Origin: Apoderus coryli
Lineage: Eukaryota; Arthropoda; Insecta; Coleoptera; Attelabidae
Direction of reading: 5' to 3'
Assembly (NCBI GenBank): GCA_911728435.2
Contig: OU452204.1
Location: forward strand, 15,066,001 to 15,130,000
Length of the DNA stretch: 64,000 nt
Under the pieces are notes generated by a model. The model was given only the letters and a program-made list of their open reading frames with translations. It had not been told where the DNA came from and made no database searches. The first letter of the stretch is position 1. Each line of letters opens with the position of its first letter. The position numbers and the translations under genes are program-made. Of this stretch, positions 22,197 to 33,695 are shown one piece after another.

Positions 22197-23945
22197 TTTA
22201 TTTATTTTTTTTATTTATTTATTCTTTGCTCCTCAGAATGATAACAATATACAATATGACATGTCACATTATGGGATAGTCAATAATATTACATACAACA
22301 CAAAAACAATAATATTCATACATAACCCGCTATAATTCGGGACTTAAAACTATTCATTAGTACAATTTAAAAACTCATCTACAGAATAAAAACATTCCTC
22401 TATAAAAAAGGTTCTCAGCTCCAGTTTCAATTTTTTGATAGAAATGTTTTGAAACTTTTGTATATTTAAAATTTTATTGAAACATTTAACACCTATGTAG
22501 TTAGGGTTCTTTTGGCCAGTAGTTGATCTGGAGAATGGTAATACCAAGTTATTTTTATTTCTAGTATTGTGACTATGTATATCTTCTGATTTAGGCAATA
22601 TTTCATTTTGTTTTTTTATATGTATTATAAGTGAGGACATGTATAGGGAAGGGAATGTCATTAACTTCAATTTTTTGAAATGGTCCTTACAGGAAGTAGT
22701 TTGAGAGATTCCCTGCATCGCTCTGATGATCCATTTTTGAGTTCTGAACACCCTCGCAGTCCCACTCGCTCCCCCCCCAAAATATAACACCATACATTAA
22801 AGTAGACTGTATCAGACCAAAATATATCAATTTAAGAATATCATTCGATACAGTATTTTTGATGTTGTTTATTAGGAATATGTAGCTGGACAATTTCTTT
22901 ACTACAGCGTCTATATGCGTGCTCCAGGTCAATTTATTGTCTGTATATATTCCCAAGAATTTGGTGTTACTGACCTGCTCAATAGATTTATCTTTGGCTC
23001 TTATTAAATAACTTCGGTCCATGTTCCTATTTGATATGGAAATTGGGAGAAAGACAGTTTTTGATGCATTGAGTGCCAGTCCATTGTGTTTGCACCATCT
23101 GTGCATCGCGCCAGCTAGGGCATTAGCAGACCGTACCAACCCACTCTCATCCCCGGCTGAAACAAGGACACTTGTGTCATCCGCATAAAGAACGGGCAGG
23201 CCAAAAACCCCCAAAACGTCCGGCAGGGTATTAATAAATATATTAAATAAAGTTGGCGATAAACATGAGCCCTGTGGTATCCGATTGCTCACAATTCCCA
23301 CCCCTGAACGAACGCCCGCAATCTCTACTTGCTGGGTACGATGCATGAGATAACTTCCTATCCATTTAGACGTTGTTCCACGCACTCCAACATCCTCCAA
23401 TTTTGAGAGCAGAAGCTTGTGACCTATTGTATCAAAAGCTTTGCTCAGATCAAAGAAAATACCAGCCACCATTTGCCTGTTATTAAGGGCATGAAACAAG
23501 TGACCAAAAGCCTGACCCAGAGCTGTCTCTGTTGACCGATTGCTTCTAAATCCATTTTGGCTGTGAGCAAGCAGTTTATGTTTTTCCAGATAATCATTAA
23601 GTATATTAAGTATATTGTTAAATAAAGATTCAAAGATTTTACTGAACTGGTTTTGTAATGCCAAAGGTCTGTATTTATTTATATCCCTAGGATCTCCTTT
23701 ATTTTTATATATGGGAATAATTTTTGATTTTTTTAAACGTTCCGGAAAAACACCCTCCTCAAAGCTTCTGTTAACTATCAGGGACAACGGCCCTGCAATG
23801 ATATCAACAACGGCCAGAACTACATTACCCGGAATACCATCCAATACGCTAGATTTTTTCCTGCAAGTTTTCCTGGCAACTCTGGAGATCTCATCTGGGG
23901 CTATTGAACTAAATAGAATAAAGTTTTCTTATTGGAAACCCCTAT
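22197..23945 (-). pseudogene. non-LTR retrotransposon, long RT frame with one frameshift
   Basis: This is the best preserved reverse transcriptase in the window. A 385-codon frame (23844-22687), open further upstream to about 23935, carries INKYRPLALQNQFSKIFESL, NGFRSNRSTETALGQAF, GIFFDLSKAFDTIGHKLL, IPQGSCLSPTLFNIFINTLP, LPVLYADDTSVLV with the catalytic A-D-D, and NTKFLGIYTDNKLTWSTHI. A second frame (22793-22350) carries the C-terminal end. They overlap at a run of eight C at 22771-22778, where one base gain or loss explains the shift. The 3' end has AATAAATAAATAAA-type repeats at about 22197-22230. The 5' endonuclease is truncated at 23945. Young compared with the others; clade CR1/jockey-like by resemblance. 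Confidence 0.9.
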
Positions 23946-25275
23946 AAATCAGCCAATCATATTGCATCTTGAAGTACCGAAGCAGAGTTCTGGAGCAATG
24001 TGAGGTTAAGAGCTGATATTTTGTAAATATGGCGGCTTACAAAGTTAGCTTGTTATTTTCAATTAGCCGGTATACAAATATTATTCAAGAAACATGAGCA
24101 AATAGTGTAACTCTAATCCAGTAAAATAATCGATCCTTGATAATTGCTGTTACGTACGTAACAAACACCGTCATTCTTTTTTTAAAAACGTTGTTTACAA
24201 AAGATTAATAAACCGTTTTTAAAAATCCACCCGAAAGATAAATGAAAGGGAATTAAGTAAAAATTATATAAATAAACACACTAGTGAAACCGGTATGTTT
24301 AGATAAGTAATGGATCTAATCTCATCTCACAAAAGCTTTTTATAGTTTAACTAAACTGTTGAATAGAAAAATGTGCCGGGTGATTGTCTGACTTGTCGTT
24401 TTTTTTTCACGTTTGAAACGGATATTTTTGGAGATTTATTTTCATTTCTGTCACTAAACATGGAATGAAAACATTTAGAATACTGAATGAAACCATAGAA
24501 TAGTGAAAATGTAAATAAAGTTTCTAACATGGAGGGCAAATTCATTCATTTTACTTTGAAGAAAGATGACTATTGATTTACTAGAATTTTTTCCATATGA
24601 TTTTTATTTAGCACTCAACTAAAAAAAATATTGACGTTAGTATTAAGATTACGATTACGTCAATGTGCTTATTTTTACCAATTGCCAAAGAATTAACGAG
24701 TTCACTCTGTATAAATAAAAGAAAAAGACAAGTTCCTCTTTCATAAAACTTGTATGCATCAGATAAATGGAGTTAAATACTAGTATTGGTTTAAAATAGA
24801 ATTTTGTTTTCATTAAAACTCACTTAAGTGGATTAAAGTTATCTCTCGTCGTGAAATTACTTTTATAAATAATGGAAGATAAGTAAAGTACCTACTTTTA
24901 ATAATATCCTTTCTCAGTCCATTATAATTAACAATGTGAACGACTAGCTGAATTTACATTTTGACTCTACAGGGTGGTTCGAATTGGACAACATGGTTTA
25001 AAAAGAAACAATTTTTAGAGACTGTGTTTTACCAGAAATTGTCGATTCAAGGAAAACCAGAAATATGACTCTCAGGGAACCATATCAATGAAAACTTTAA
25101 ACAATAAAGTATGCATCAAACTGTTTGGTAAACACCAAGGAAGCTTTAGTATACAATTTCTTTATAAAAAAAGACGTTTACGTTCTTATGCGATGTAAAA
25201 ATGTAAACGTTTCAATATTTTTAGAAAGTAAACGTACACTTTCTAAAATGCTATAGATTATTATCTTATTCGTGT
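23946..25275. other. AT-rich interval, no supported gene
   Basis: TACAGGGTGGTTC at 24970 is one of the dispersed repeat ends described at 14.2 kb. No gene supported. Confidence 0.4.
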
Positions 25276-25925
25276 TATTGTCCGTCAATTAGAACGTATC
25301 ATTTGCAAAGTTAGATTATATATATATATATATATCTGATAATACATAGCTACTATACTCTGGATGACAAATTTGATTTCATACATCTGATCGCGAATAA
25401 TCACGCAACATTTCACTTACAATACTAAAATAATTACAAATATATGACTAACAATTTTTTTGGCTCCTTTGCAACCAATCCAATTTTCTAGGTATCAATT
25501 TTTTGTTTGAAAGACACTGTAGAGAACGTTTTATTTAGGATATTTGCAGCATTGCCAATGGTATGTTCAATTTTTAGAGAATCTTTTACCCATGCAGTTT
25601 ATAGGTATGCAAATTTTGAATAAATATCTTCTGTTGAGAATATAGTTATGAAATAAGAATAAACATTTTTTAATTTAAGTCTAAAAAATTGTGGAACACA
25701 CCTAAAAGAACTAACAATGAAAAATATTAAATTAAAGACTAATTTAGTGGTAAGTAATCTTTAACGAAACACGGTTAGTCAGGTACTATTTATTTTCTCC
25801 ATTATTAGAGTAAAACCAACTCACCACTAACCAAATCTCATTTTATTATACGAACGTAGGTAGTATATTGCGGGATTACCGAAACTAAAATATATTTTTA
25901 TATTCACTATGTTGTCATAATATAA
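25276..25925. repeat. dispersed repeat R1, copy 2
   Basis: Direct copy of 10898-11500, 650 bp long, with extra sequence at about 25350-25405 that copy 1 lacks. Copy 1 therefore probably carries a deletion there. Similarity stops sharply at CATAATATAA, followed by unrelated sequence in each copy. Confidence 0.8.
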
Positions 25926-26145
25926 TATAGTGGTTCCTTCGAATAATGCTATATGGCTTCCTAGCCATACTGATGAGAACTGTCCGAGTTCGAAAACAGA
26001 TAAAATATCCATCCCCAATTTGTAACTCCATTGTTACACGCAACAGAAAATTGTTTTGGACATAGTCCAATATGTTTTCAAGTACACTAACTGTTAATAA
26101 CTTAAGTAGGTAAATCAAAAATTAGAAAAAGAAAGAAAAAATACA

Positions 26146-26216
26146 AAAGCCGGAATCGAACCCAGAACATTCCGCACCCAAAGTCACGCCATTTATCACT
26201 GAGCTACGCCCGACCG
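26146..26216 (-). repeat. tRNA-like sequence, probable SINE head
   Basis: Minus strand: GCGTAGCTCAGTGATAAATGG resembles a tRNA D arm with A box, and GGGTTCGATTCCGGC a T arm with B box, at normal spacing. The anticodon stem does not fold well and acceptor pairing is poor. Downstream TTTTTTCTTTC and CTAATTTTTGA resemble the sequence after the 30.1-kb copy. I favour a tRNA-derived SINE over a working tRNA gene. Confidence 0.6.
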
Positions 26217-29056
26217 ACGACGACGGCAGAAGTTACAATAATAATAAATTTATTTATTAAATAATCCACATACAACATGAACTAAGATTGAAAAGTATTA
26301 TAATATATAATCATATGTATCTAAATAACAAAAGCGCTGAGGAGGCAGTAGAACTGATCATTAATCCTCAGCCAGAAGATCTAAACATGGTATTTGCATT
26401 AACCCAAACAAAAAGAATATCAATTCCAAATTGTAAATCTAAACAATAGAAAAACTAGATGATTGCGATCCAGAAGAAGCCTAACAGTCCAAAATAAATA
26501 TATTGTGTTGGTGCTAGAGAAACAAATTTTGGGTCTCGAGTGGTGTTCCTAAAACCTGGTATGTTTATATCTTGAGTTCATCGGAGATGTTATATATAAA
26601 GCGTAAATTCAATATTGTAGTGTTTTAAAGAATAAATAAATAATATATTTTTCAAATAACTCACACAACAAATAATACACTTCATAATAGAACAATTTAC
26701 ATGCTACACAGAGAAAAATCTATCATATCATGAACCATATGCACATTCAATCAATGATAGCATATATTCCGTATTCCACAATCAAAGCTACATTTCTTTC
26801 AATTACAGTTATATGATTAATTGCGAAATATATGACTTTATTGCTTTAAGTATAAGAATTAATTGACTTCCAATCAAATGCCTCAATTATAAGGCTATAT
26901 TGAAATTAAATAAAAAGTATTGATTGGACTAAGTGTCACTATCGTTGATAGAACATTTATTGCTTTTTAAGGGGAATACAGAAATTATAGACAGAATATA
27001 TTTTGGTATTGAAATAATTGTTTTGTCATTTTAAATCAATTTTATATATAATCCTGGAGATACATTAATTACTTAATTTAATAAAACTATCACGTTAAAT
27101 AATTGTATGAAATAAAAGAAAGTTTTTATTTAAAAACAGTTTTATTAATTCTATAATACATTGTATTGTAATAAAAAAAATATTACTCTATAATCATAGT
27201 ACAAAAAATAAACAATACATTAAACTATGTATGTCATTCTAATACATGAACATTGAACATGTACGACTAACAAAATATTAAACCAAATATTGTATTTGTG
27301 CTTTTTTACCATATCTTCATAGTGTCCCACTCCCACTCGGTACTTTGTATACTGTATATCTACATCGTGTTAAAACAGGATATTTTGAATTTTGAGGTTA
27401 TCTGAGGTTGCAAAAATGTATTCCATGCTGCCATGCTATACTGGTTAATGTGAAATAAAAAGGTTAATATTCATAACTTTTGAATGGAACACCCTGAATA
27501 GTTTTGTTAAAACGTTTTTATTATGCATTATAGGTACCTCTTAAATCATTCGTTGGCTAGACCGATCTTTAATAGTATTGTTCGAAAAGCTTACACAAAA
27601 TAATTTATAGTAAAAAACTTATGATTAGATATACTTAGTTAGGAGTAAAACTTACCGGAGAATATTGGAATTAGTTTGTCCAATTCTGAGGCGTTTAAGA
27701 AGTCTTCCATAATATATTATTGAAGATTATAGAACTTAACTATATAGACACCAGCTACCAGCACACAAATAGAATATATAAATGTAACATAACCTACTGT
27801 TTTAAGCTTTGCTAGTGACTAGGGAGTTCCGAAATTTCCCGATACATCAGCCCGAAATCTACGTTTTTATATCAATGGTTTTGAATTCGTTTTATTATGA
27901 TATCGGCGTATGAAAGCATTTTTTTTAAGTCAAAAACTAATATTTACGAAGTGGGGTAGGTAGTACGAAAATCCAGTTTTTATTTAATTTATATACTTAA
28001 ATTCGATACATGCATGAGTGGAAAATGTTGGATACTCGACGTTTTGTGTTTCGATATATCGATGAATTTAGCCCGGCCCAATAATAAGTTAAGGTTGTCC
28101 CAACAATAAGAAGTATTGACTTGATATTATTTAGTTTATTTAAATAGTAGAATATGATAGCGAATAAAATTTGATTTTGTTAATTCAATGATTTATATCT
28201 AATAATCCGAGTAGAGAAATAATATTTTTCCAATGCTTTTTCTTGCTTATCGTAATATAACAATATTTGAAATAATATAATTGCAATATTAGTTGCCAAT
28301 TATACTGTAATCATTGAAAGAAAAAATATATCTGTTTTGTGCCTAACATATATGAAATTGAATTTCAATAATATCTGGAATGTCGGATTAAGCATATATT
28401 TAATGTTGGCCGAATTGTAACCTAATGAATTAAGTATTACTGTCATTAAACCAAAATAGAGGCAATCAAACATATCGCTAATATTGATATTACAGTAAGA
28501 TTTTTTTCTGTGTAAATTTATCATAAACACAACATATATGGAAAATATAACCATAAGATATTAACTATAGCTTTGTAAAACCCGACATAACACCAATTAA
28601 GCCACAAATTGTACCGATAAAAGTAATGATGTTCTCAGTCATATTATTAATGATAAGTACGTATAAATTGAAAGCGTTATTATTGTATTAGAATTATTAG
28701 AGTAACACTTATATTATATGATACACTATATTATAATATATTGGATGTTTGTTTATAATTATTAAGCCATTTAAACTATATTTTTATTTGTTTTATATCT
28801 GTTTCTGTCCTTCTTGTTTATTTAATGACAATAACCCTGATGATAAACAACTGATTACAAGTCGATGTGTACGTACATTATTATATTATGCGGTGTCTAA
28901 ATATTTTTATATATAGTATCGATTAACGGAATGTTACCTATATTTTCAAAACGGAGATTAAGGAGGATTTAGTACAGTATACTTGAGATAAGAAGTGAAA
29001 ATGTTCACTAGAAAAGGAATAATAATTTCTACCTACTACGTAGGTATAAAAGGGGA
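26217..29056. other. AT-rich interval, no supported gene
   Basis: AATAAATTTATTTATTAAATAAT at 26243 could be the 3' end of a minus-strand retrotransposon whose weak coding traces extend to about 26560, but no RT motif is legible. ORFs at 28300-28554 and elsewhere show no domain. Confidence 0.35.
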
Positions 29057-29059
29057 TTC

Positions 29060-29535
29060 AATAAGTTCGTCGGACTTCCCTCCGAGCGACTGTAGCTGGC
29101 GATAGTCGCGTAGCGATTATCGCTCAGCGATTGTCGCTATGGGTATGTTTTCCTCCCAGCGTTTGCGACGATTAAATTCCCCGCGTGTATCGGTAATTTT
29201 ACTGCAGTTGTTCGTTCGTTCTGTGGCTGTGTAGTAGTTTTCACAAATTTTTGAGATGACTTTAACGCGCAAACTACTTGTGGCCTATATGTGACCTCCT
29301 TCCAAGCATTATCCTTTACAACTTGATCCTTATATAAAGGACAATGCAAATTAAAGAGGGAGGGATGTTTACCTACTGCCTCGATCAATTTCTCATCTTC
29401 TGTGGCGCTGAACTAGATTTTATCCTATGAACACATAGCGTACTACATTAAAAACCAAACAAACTAACGACTAGTCGCTGGCCGCAGACTAAATCTGCTC
29501 TGAGACCAGCTAGGCCGAGCGACTATCGCCGGCTC
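29060..29535. mobile_element. inverted-repeat-bounded unit with MADF fragment
   Basis: GGCGATAGTCGC near 29098-29109 reappears inverted as GCGACTATCGCC at 29518-29529. The left end also has internal repeats of CGAT(T/A)(A/G)TCGC. The segment between holds a MADF-like coding fragment. This could be a DNA transposon remnant; PIF/Harbinger elements often carry a MADF/Myb-like second ORF, but I see no transposase and no confirmed target duplication. Confidence 0.4.
29137..29412 (-). pseudogene. MADF-domain protein fragment
   Basis: The minus-strand frame reads SATEDEKLIEAVGKHPSLFN, then YKDQVVKDNAWKEVTY, the first helices of a MADF (Adf-1-like, SANT/Myb-related) DNA-binding domain: acidic start, LIxxVxxHPxLY, YKDxxxKxxAWxEV. 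The domain breaks after about 45 residues, and the remaining 45 residues to the stop do not match its third helix. No start codon precedes the domain in frame; a stop lies just upstream. Either a decayed transposon accessory ORF or a retained single exon of a host gene; the flanking inverted repeats favour the former. Confidence 0.6.
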
Positions 29536-30059
29536 ATGATACCGCAAAACAAAATTTTCATTGCCCGCATTTGAGATACAGGGCGAAAATCGAAATATAC
29601 ATTTTTGGGACTCTCTTTTTCAACAAAGAAAAAGTAAAAACTATGGTAAAAGATCGTACATCAAAGTCTTATGTATTCTTGAAAACCGCAAAGCATTTAT
29701 GGTTTAAATTAACAAAAACATAACAGGTATAAGTATCGATCGAATTAAAGACAGCTCATTTAAAAAAATCTGAATGCGCCATTGGATTCTACATAAAAGT
29801 GTATAAGATACAGCTTTTATTTTTCCTATATAACTTAAAAGATAGCTGAGATACATGATGAGTCCTAAAATGCTGATTTTCAATTTCGCCCAAAAACGAA
29901 GCGGGCTATAAAAATTTTGTTTATATCGTGAGAAAAAAAAACAAGACAAGATCAAAAATATATAACCTGCGTAACGAAACAGAATTTCAATAATTATTAT
30001 TCTTATAATTATAATTATTTTCATTATTTCCAATAAACTAACGTCACAAACTAACTACT
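29536..30059. other. AT-rich interval, no supported gene
   Basis: A 109-codon ORF at 29704-30033 (-) is hydrophobic by base composition only. Confidence 0.4.
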
Positions 30060-30505
30060 TTATTCAAAAATTAGTAAAAAAAATATTGCCAGAGCTGGCA
30101 TTCGAACCCAGAACCTTCCGCATGCGAAGCGCACGCTCTATCAAGGACGCCAAAAACCCTTTATCAAATTACTTTATTATATTCTAATAAGAGTTGTAGG
30201 TTCAACTACTTAACTGGTGAAATTTTAAACGCAATTTTCTCGATAATTACGAGAGCAAATCTCAAAAGTAAGCTATCGCTGCAAAGCAGATAAAAAATGC
30301 TTTAAAACGATGTATCACGCGACTATCGCGGAAAAATACATACAGACACACACACAGACAGACAGACTGCCATCTGGAATCTGGAAATGGCCTTAATCGT
30401 CTCTAGAAACTTCAAAATGATTGATTATATCAGTCTATATCTCAAATTGTTTTTTTAGCACGTTCACAATATTTTCCCTGTGCGGGAAAGTAAAAGTAAC
30501 CGTCG
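30060..30505 (-). repeat. composite SINE-like repeat R2 with tRNA-like head, copy 1
   Basis: Read on the minus strand, it begins ACTTTCCCGCACAGGGAAA (a short hairpin) at about 30498 and runs through a unit shared with 38027-38375, including TTTTGAAGTT, CATTTCCAGAT, CAGCGATAG and ATTTCACCAGTTA. It ends in a tRNA-like block at 30160-30085: AGAGCGTGCGCTTCGCATG and GGTTCTGGGTTCGAATGCC (B box). A (TG)n/(TCTG)n run lies inside. The tRNA-like part lies at the 3' end of the shared unit, an unusual order for a SINE, so two elements may be juxtaposed. Confidence 0.65.
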
Positions 30506-30793
30506 TAGGTACAAATCTTAAGAACATATTATAATCTTTGTATTGCCGCTAATTTTATTTAAGGTTATGTGCATACTAATAACAAAACAACTATTCTGCA
30601 ATCTGGAGTCGCCAATAGGCCGAAGAAACATGACCGTACTAGCCTATGAAATTGAGATTTTTTTTCTGATAAATAACGCAAATAAGTATGCATATAATTG
30701 AAAAGATTTAAGGAATTATGTTTAATGATTCAAATAAAATTCGTCAACTCCACAAACAAATCAATTTAATATGCTTCAGAGTACATATATAAA

Positions 30794-30837
30794 ACCAAAC
30801 ATGTTTCGGGACACGCTGTTCCCATCATCAGTGTGGT
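30794..30837 (-). ncRNA. hammerhead ribozyme motif (copy I)
   Basis: Minus strand: ACCACA, CTGATGA, stem II GGGAACAGCGTGTCCC (GGGA/TCCC core pairing), GAAACATGTT, TGGT. An extra CA between ACCA and CTGATGA disturbs stem I compared with its partner. Cleavage triplet GUU. Confidence 0.65.
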
Positions 30838-31101
30838 ACATTAAATTATGTTTATTTTTACTACTGAAATTCTACTCAAATTGTACAAATTAATTAGTGA
30901 ATTTTAAAGATTTATATACTTATAATATGAGAAAACGGAAAAAGATAATTATGAACTGTATCTGTTCAGCACTTATACCAATTTCTATTCAAAATAATTA
31001 ACTACGTTGATTGAGTAAATGTGCTACCAATTAGTTTAGTGTATAAAATAAAAATTTCCCGTCTTCACAAATGAATCTGTATCATGTCTGAATTCAATTG
31101 T

Positions 31102-31143
31102 ACCACTGATGATGGGAACAGCGTGTCCCGAAACATGTTTGGT
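31102..31143 (+). ncRNA. hammerhead ribozyme motif (copy J)
   Basis: ACCA 31102-31105, CTGATGA 31106-31112, stem II GGGAACAGCGTGTCCC, GAAAC, ATGTT, then TGGT at 31140-31143. The core and stem I are intact. The predicted scissile bond follows T31139 (GUU). Confidence 0.75.
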
Positions 31144-31621
31144 TTGATACGAGTATATGTACTCTGAAGCATATTAAATTGATTTGTTTGTGGAGTTGAC
31201 GAATTCTATTTGAATCATCTAATCTGACTTTAGAAGAATTATGTTTAATGTATTATCTAATTTATTTAATCTTACAAAAATAAGAAACCCGAGTTGGCCT
31301 TTTATGTAATTTACATTTTTCTTAATAATAGCTATAAGTATGCTTTGATTTTAATTTAAATAAATTAATGTTTATTTTTTTCCCATAAAAAAAAAGTCAC
31401 AGATAGTTAGTGTTAAATTTATGTCGTATTTTAATTACATACTTAAGTCAAGGCATGTAGTTAACTATAGAGTACTTTTATTTTTGTAAGTTCTTTGCAT
31501 TTAAATTTAAAATAAAAACAGTCGTAGACACGTTTGCAATATTTAAGTGGGTACCTTCTACTTAGGTACTTGTTTAAACTCTTATCTCTTGCCTTCTCTA
31601 GTGCCTTTTAGTAAAGTATAT

Positions 31622-32100
31622 ACCTACAGGGTGGTTTAATTCCAAGGGCAACCATGGAAATCTAGAAAGAGGTTGTTAGAATATTATTATATATCGATAA
31701 CTAATTATTACAAACAGTTTATTTGGACATCTTGTTGTGACTACATCAAATTGATCAATACATATTAGTCAATTAAAGATTTGGCACCAAGAAATGATCG
31801 TAAAGTATCTGTTCTGAGATTTCTGATCGACTAAAAAAGAAGCAATAATACTCGTAATAATCCATTTAGTTCAAATACATTTTCTTAGATTTTCGTTTTA
31901 AATTTTTCGTAAAATTGCTTTGAAGGTAATCAATATGTACATTTTTGAAAGAACTTTTTATTTTCTAAATACGAGCATACACACAAATTTTACGAAGCTA
32001 AAATAAAAAACAAAATCCCTTTTTATTTTTTTAAATTTTCGGTATGTTTATGGGAACAATTTTAAATATTGCCGCTTCTTTTCGAAACACCCTGTATATA
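31622..32100. mobile_element. MITE-like element with TACAGGGTG ends
   Basis: TACAGGGTGGTTT at 31625 faces GAAACACCCTGTA at 32083-32095, an inverted pair of about 13 bases about 470 bp apart, with TA next to each end. The interior is AT-rich with no open frame. It fits a small non-autonomous DNA transposon with TA target choice, Tc1/mariner-like at best guess. Confidence 0.5.
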
Positions 32101-33039
32101 AAACCAAATTTTGTGTGAATTTATTTAAAACTAATCAAAATGCTCCTCACTTTTATCCACCCTGTTTAGCCACTTAGTAGTAAAAAAACCAAAAGAAAAA
32201 AAATCGAAGATATGTTTTAAAAATACTTAATATACCCATCCATTTGATGGTTTTTTTATTTTAGGTACTCCTTAAAGACCAATTTCCTAAACAGTATCCG
32301 GTACGTGGTAACATATGAACATTAGATGCAGTGTGGTAGAGGTGTCAAAAATGTCAAGATTAACAACACATAGAATATATGTAGAAAAAGAAAGAAGGCA
32401 AAAAATAACACCTTGACATTGATAGAGTGGGCTTTTTGTAATGCTTATGTTATAGGGATTTTTTTACCTGATCCTGTCATATTAAAACGAATAGTTTTTG
32501 GTGGTTATTGAAACGTATGTTTTATTGCAGTTATATTGATTGTTTTTGTGATATGTATATAATATATAAATACATCTCAACTTGGCTTTGTTTAAAAGCA
32601 ATTTGTTACATAAATAGATCTTTTCTTTTTTTTTTTTGAGGAGACTATTTTAGGTCACATAAATTTGTAAATTTTCACTATCTATAGAATCGAATACTGC
32701 AAAGGCTAAGTCAAAATTGCATTTACATTTCGTCACACTAATATCACAAAGTTCTATGTAACATTTTTTACGTTTTCTGTTTTTGATGGTACAAAATTCT
32801 ATGTAAAAATGTCAGTTTGGGATGAATCTTGTAGGCAACATAGAACCTTAGTTATCATGAGAAAATCAAAGGTGTATGTAGAAAGATATGCGTTTTGGGT
32901 ATAACAAGGGTGTATGTTAAAACATATAACTTTGTCATAAATAAATATTTATTATAAGAGTATTACATGGTTCTATGTTGCAACATACAATCTTGTTATA
33001 ATATTTTAAATTTGTGTTAATTTCTTTATTCTGATGAAA
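32101..33039. other. AT-rich interval, no supported gene
   Basis: Several ACATAGAACxTT / TTCTATGT phrases recur between 32340 and 33000 but no ordered repeat could be defined. Confidence 0.4.
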
Positions 33040-33695
33040 TAAGTAGGTAGTTTATGCACAGAGTACTGGCAGACCATCCAGAATTTACAGAAATAATTTT
33101 ATGGAGCGATAGTTGTGTCTCACAAAATAGAAATAGTCTTTTGAATTATGCTCTAATGTATCTAGTCCAAATGCACCAGAACTTACAAAAAATAACGATT
33201 AAATTATCGGGTCCAGGTCACTCTTGCAATCAAGATGTCGATGCTATACATAGCGCTATAGACAGGTCATTGAGCAAAATAGAATAACATTCTCCGGTCT
33301 CACATCTCCGCTTTTTATTAAAAGTAAATCGACAGAAACCTTACACAATAATTCAGAAGAAGAAGAAAGAGGATTTCATAGACTTCTAATATTATCCAAG
33401 TCAGTTAAACTTTAACACTGTGCCATTTTCAAAAGTAGTATGTTTGCAGTTCTCCAGAAGATTTTTTGAGCTGAAATATACAATATTTCAAACCGAATAA
33501 TGGATCTAACTCGTTCAAAGTCGGTAACTTGCATCAACGAAAACTCAGAAGAGCTCATGTTATTTCTGAGAGCGAATCACGCATTCCAACGGAACTAAAT
33601 AAATGTGACAGGATTGTTGCACTGCCTCAAACAAAAGTAGATGCCCTACAATCGATGTACAAGTGGATGCCTGAAATGGATCAGCAATACTGAGT
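33040..33695 (+). pseudogene. DUF7869-like repeat-family protein, C-terminal part (copy 1)
   Basis: The frame 33054-33287 reads LADHPEFTEIILWSDSCVSQ, then NRNSLLNYALMYLVQMHQNL and SGPGHSCNQDVDAIHSAID. This matches the pattern (I/L)xxWSDxCxxQNxN...GHSxxxxDxxFxxIE that I know from an abundant family of uncharacterised, probably transposon-borne arthropod proteins, catalogued I believe as DUF7869. Beyond 33287 the frame is broken, but traces such as DALQSMYKWMPEMDQQY near 33640-33690 fit its C-terminal end. Biochemical function is unknown; the spaced acidic residues would suit a DDE-like nuclease, which is speculation. Decayed. Confidence 0.6.

Larger units (their letters stand above)
30727..31217. 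mobile_element. second fold-back element with paired hammerheads
   Basis: Inverted arms at about 30727-30840 and 31099-31217 share the outer box GTCAACTCCACAAACAAAT, the sequence GCTTCAGAGTACATATA and a hammerhead each. The arms differ by small indels, including a two-base insertion next to CTGATGA in the left copy. The spacer of about 258 bp is AT-rich and non-coding. Same architecture as 12115-12520, but older. Confidence 0.75.

Noticed and set aside
28300..28554. Hydrophobic ORFs in AT-rich DNA as membrane proteins
   Set aside because: Hydrophobicity follows from T-rich codons; no conserved motif.
26146..30160. Working tRNA genes at 26146-26216 and 30085-30160
   Set aside because: B boxes are good but the anticodon and acceptor stems do not pair properly, and both lie beside SINE-like sequence.
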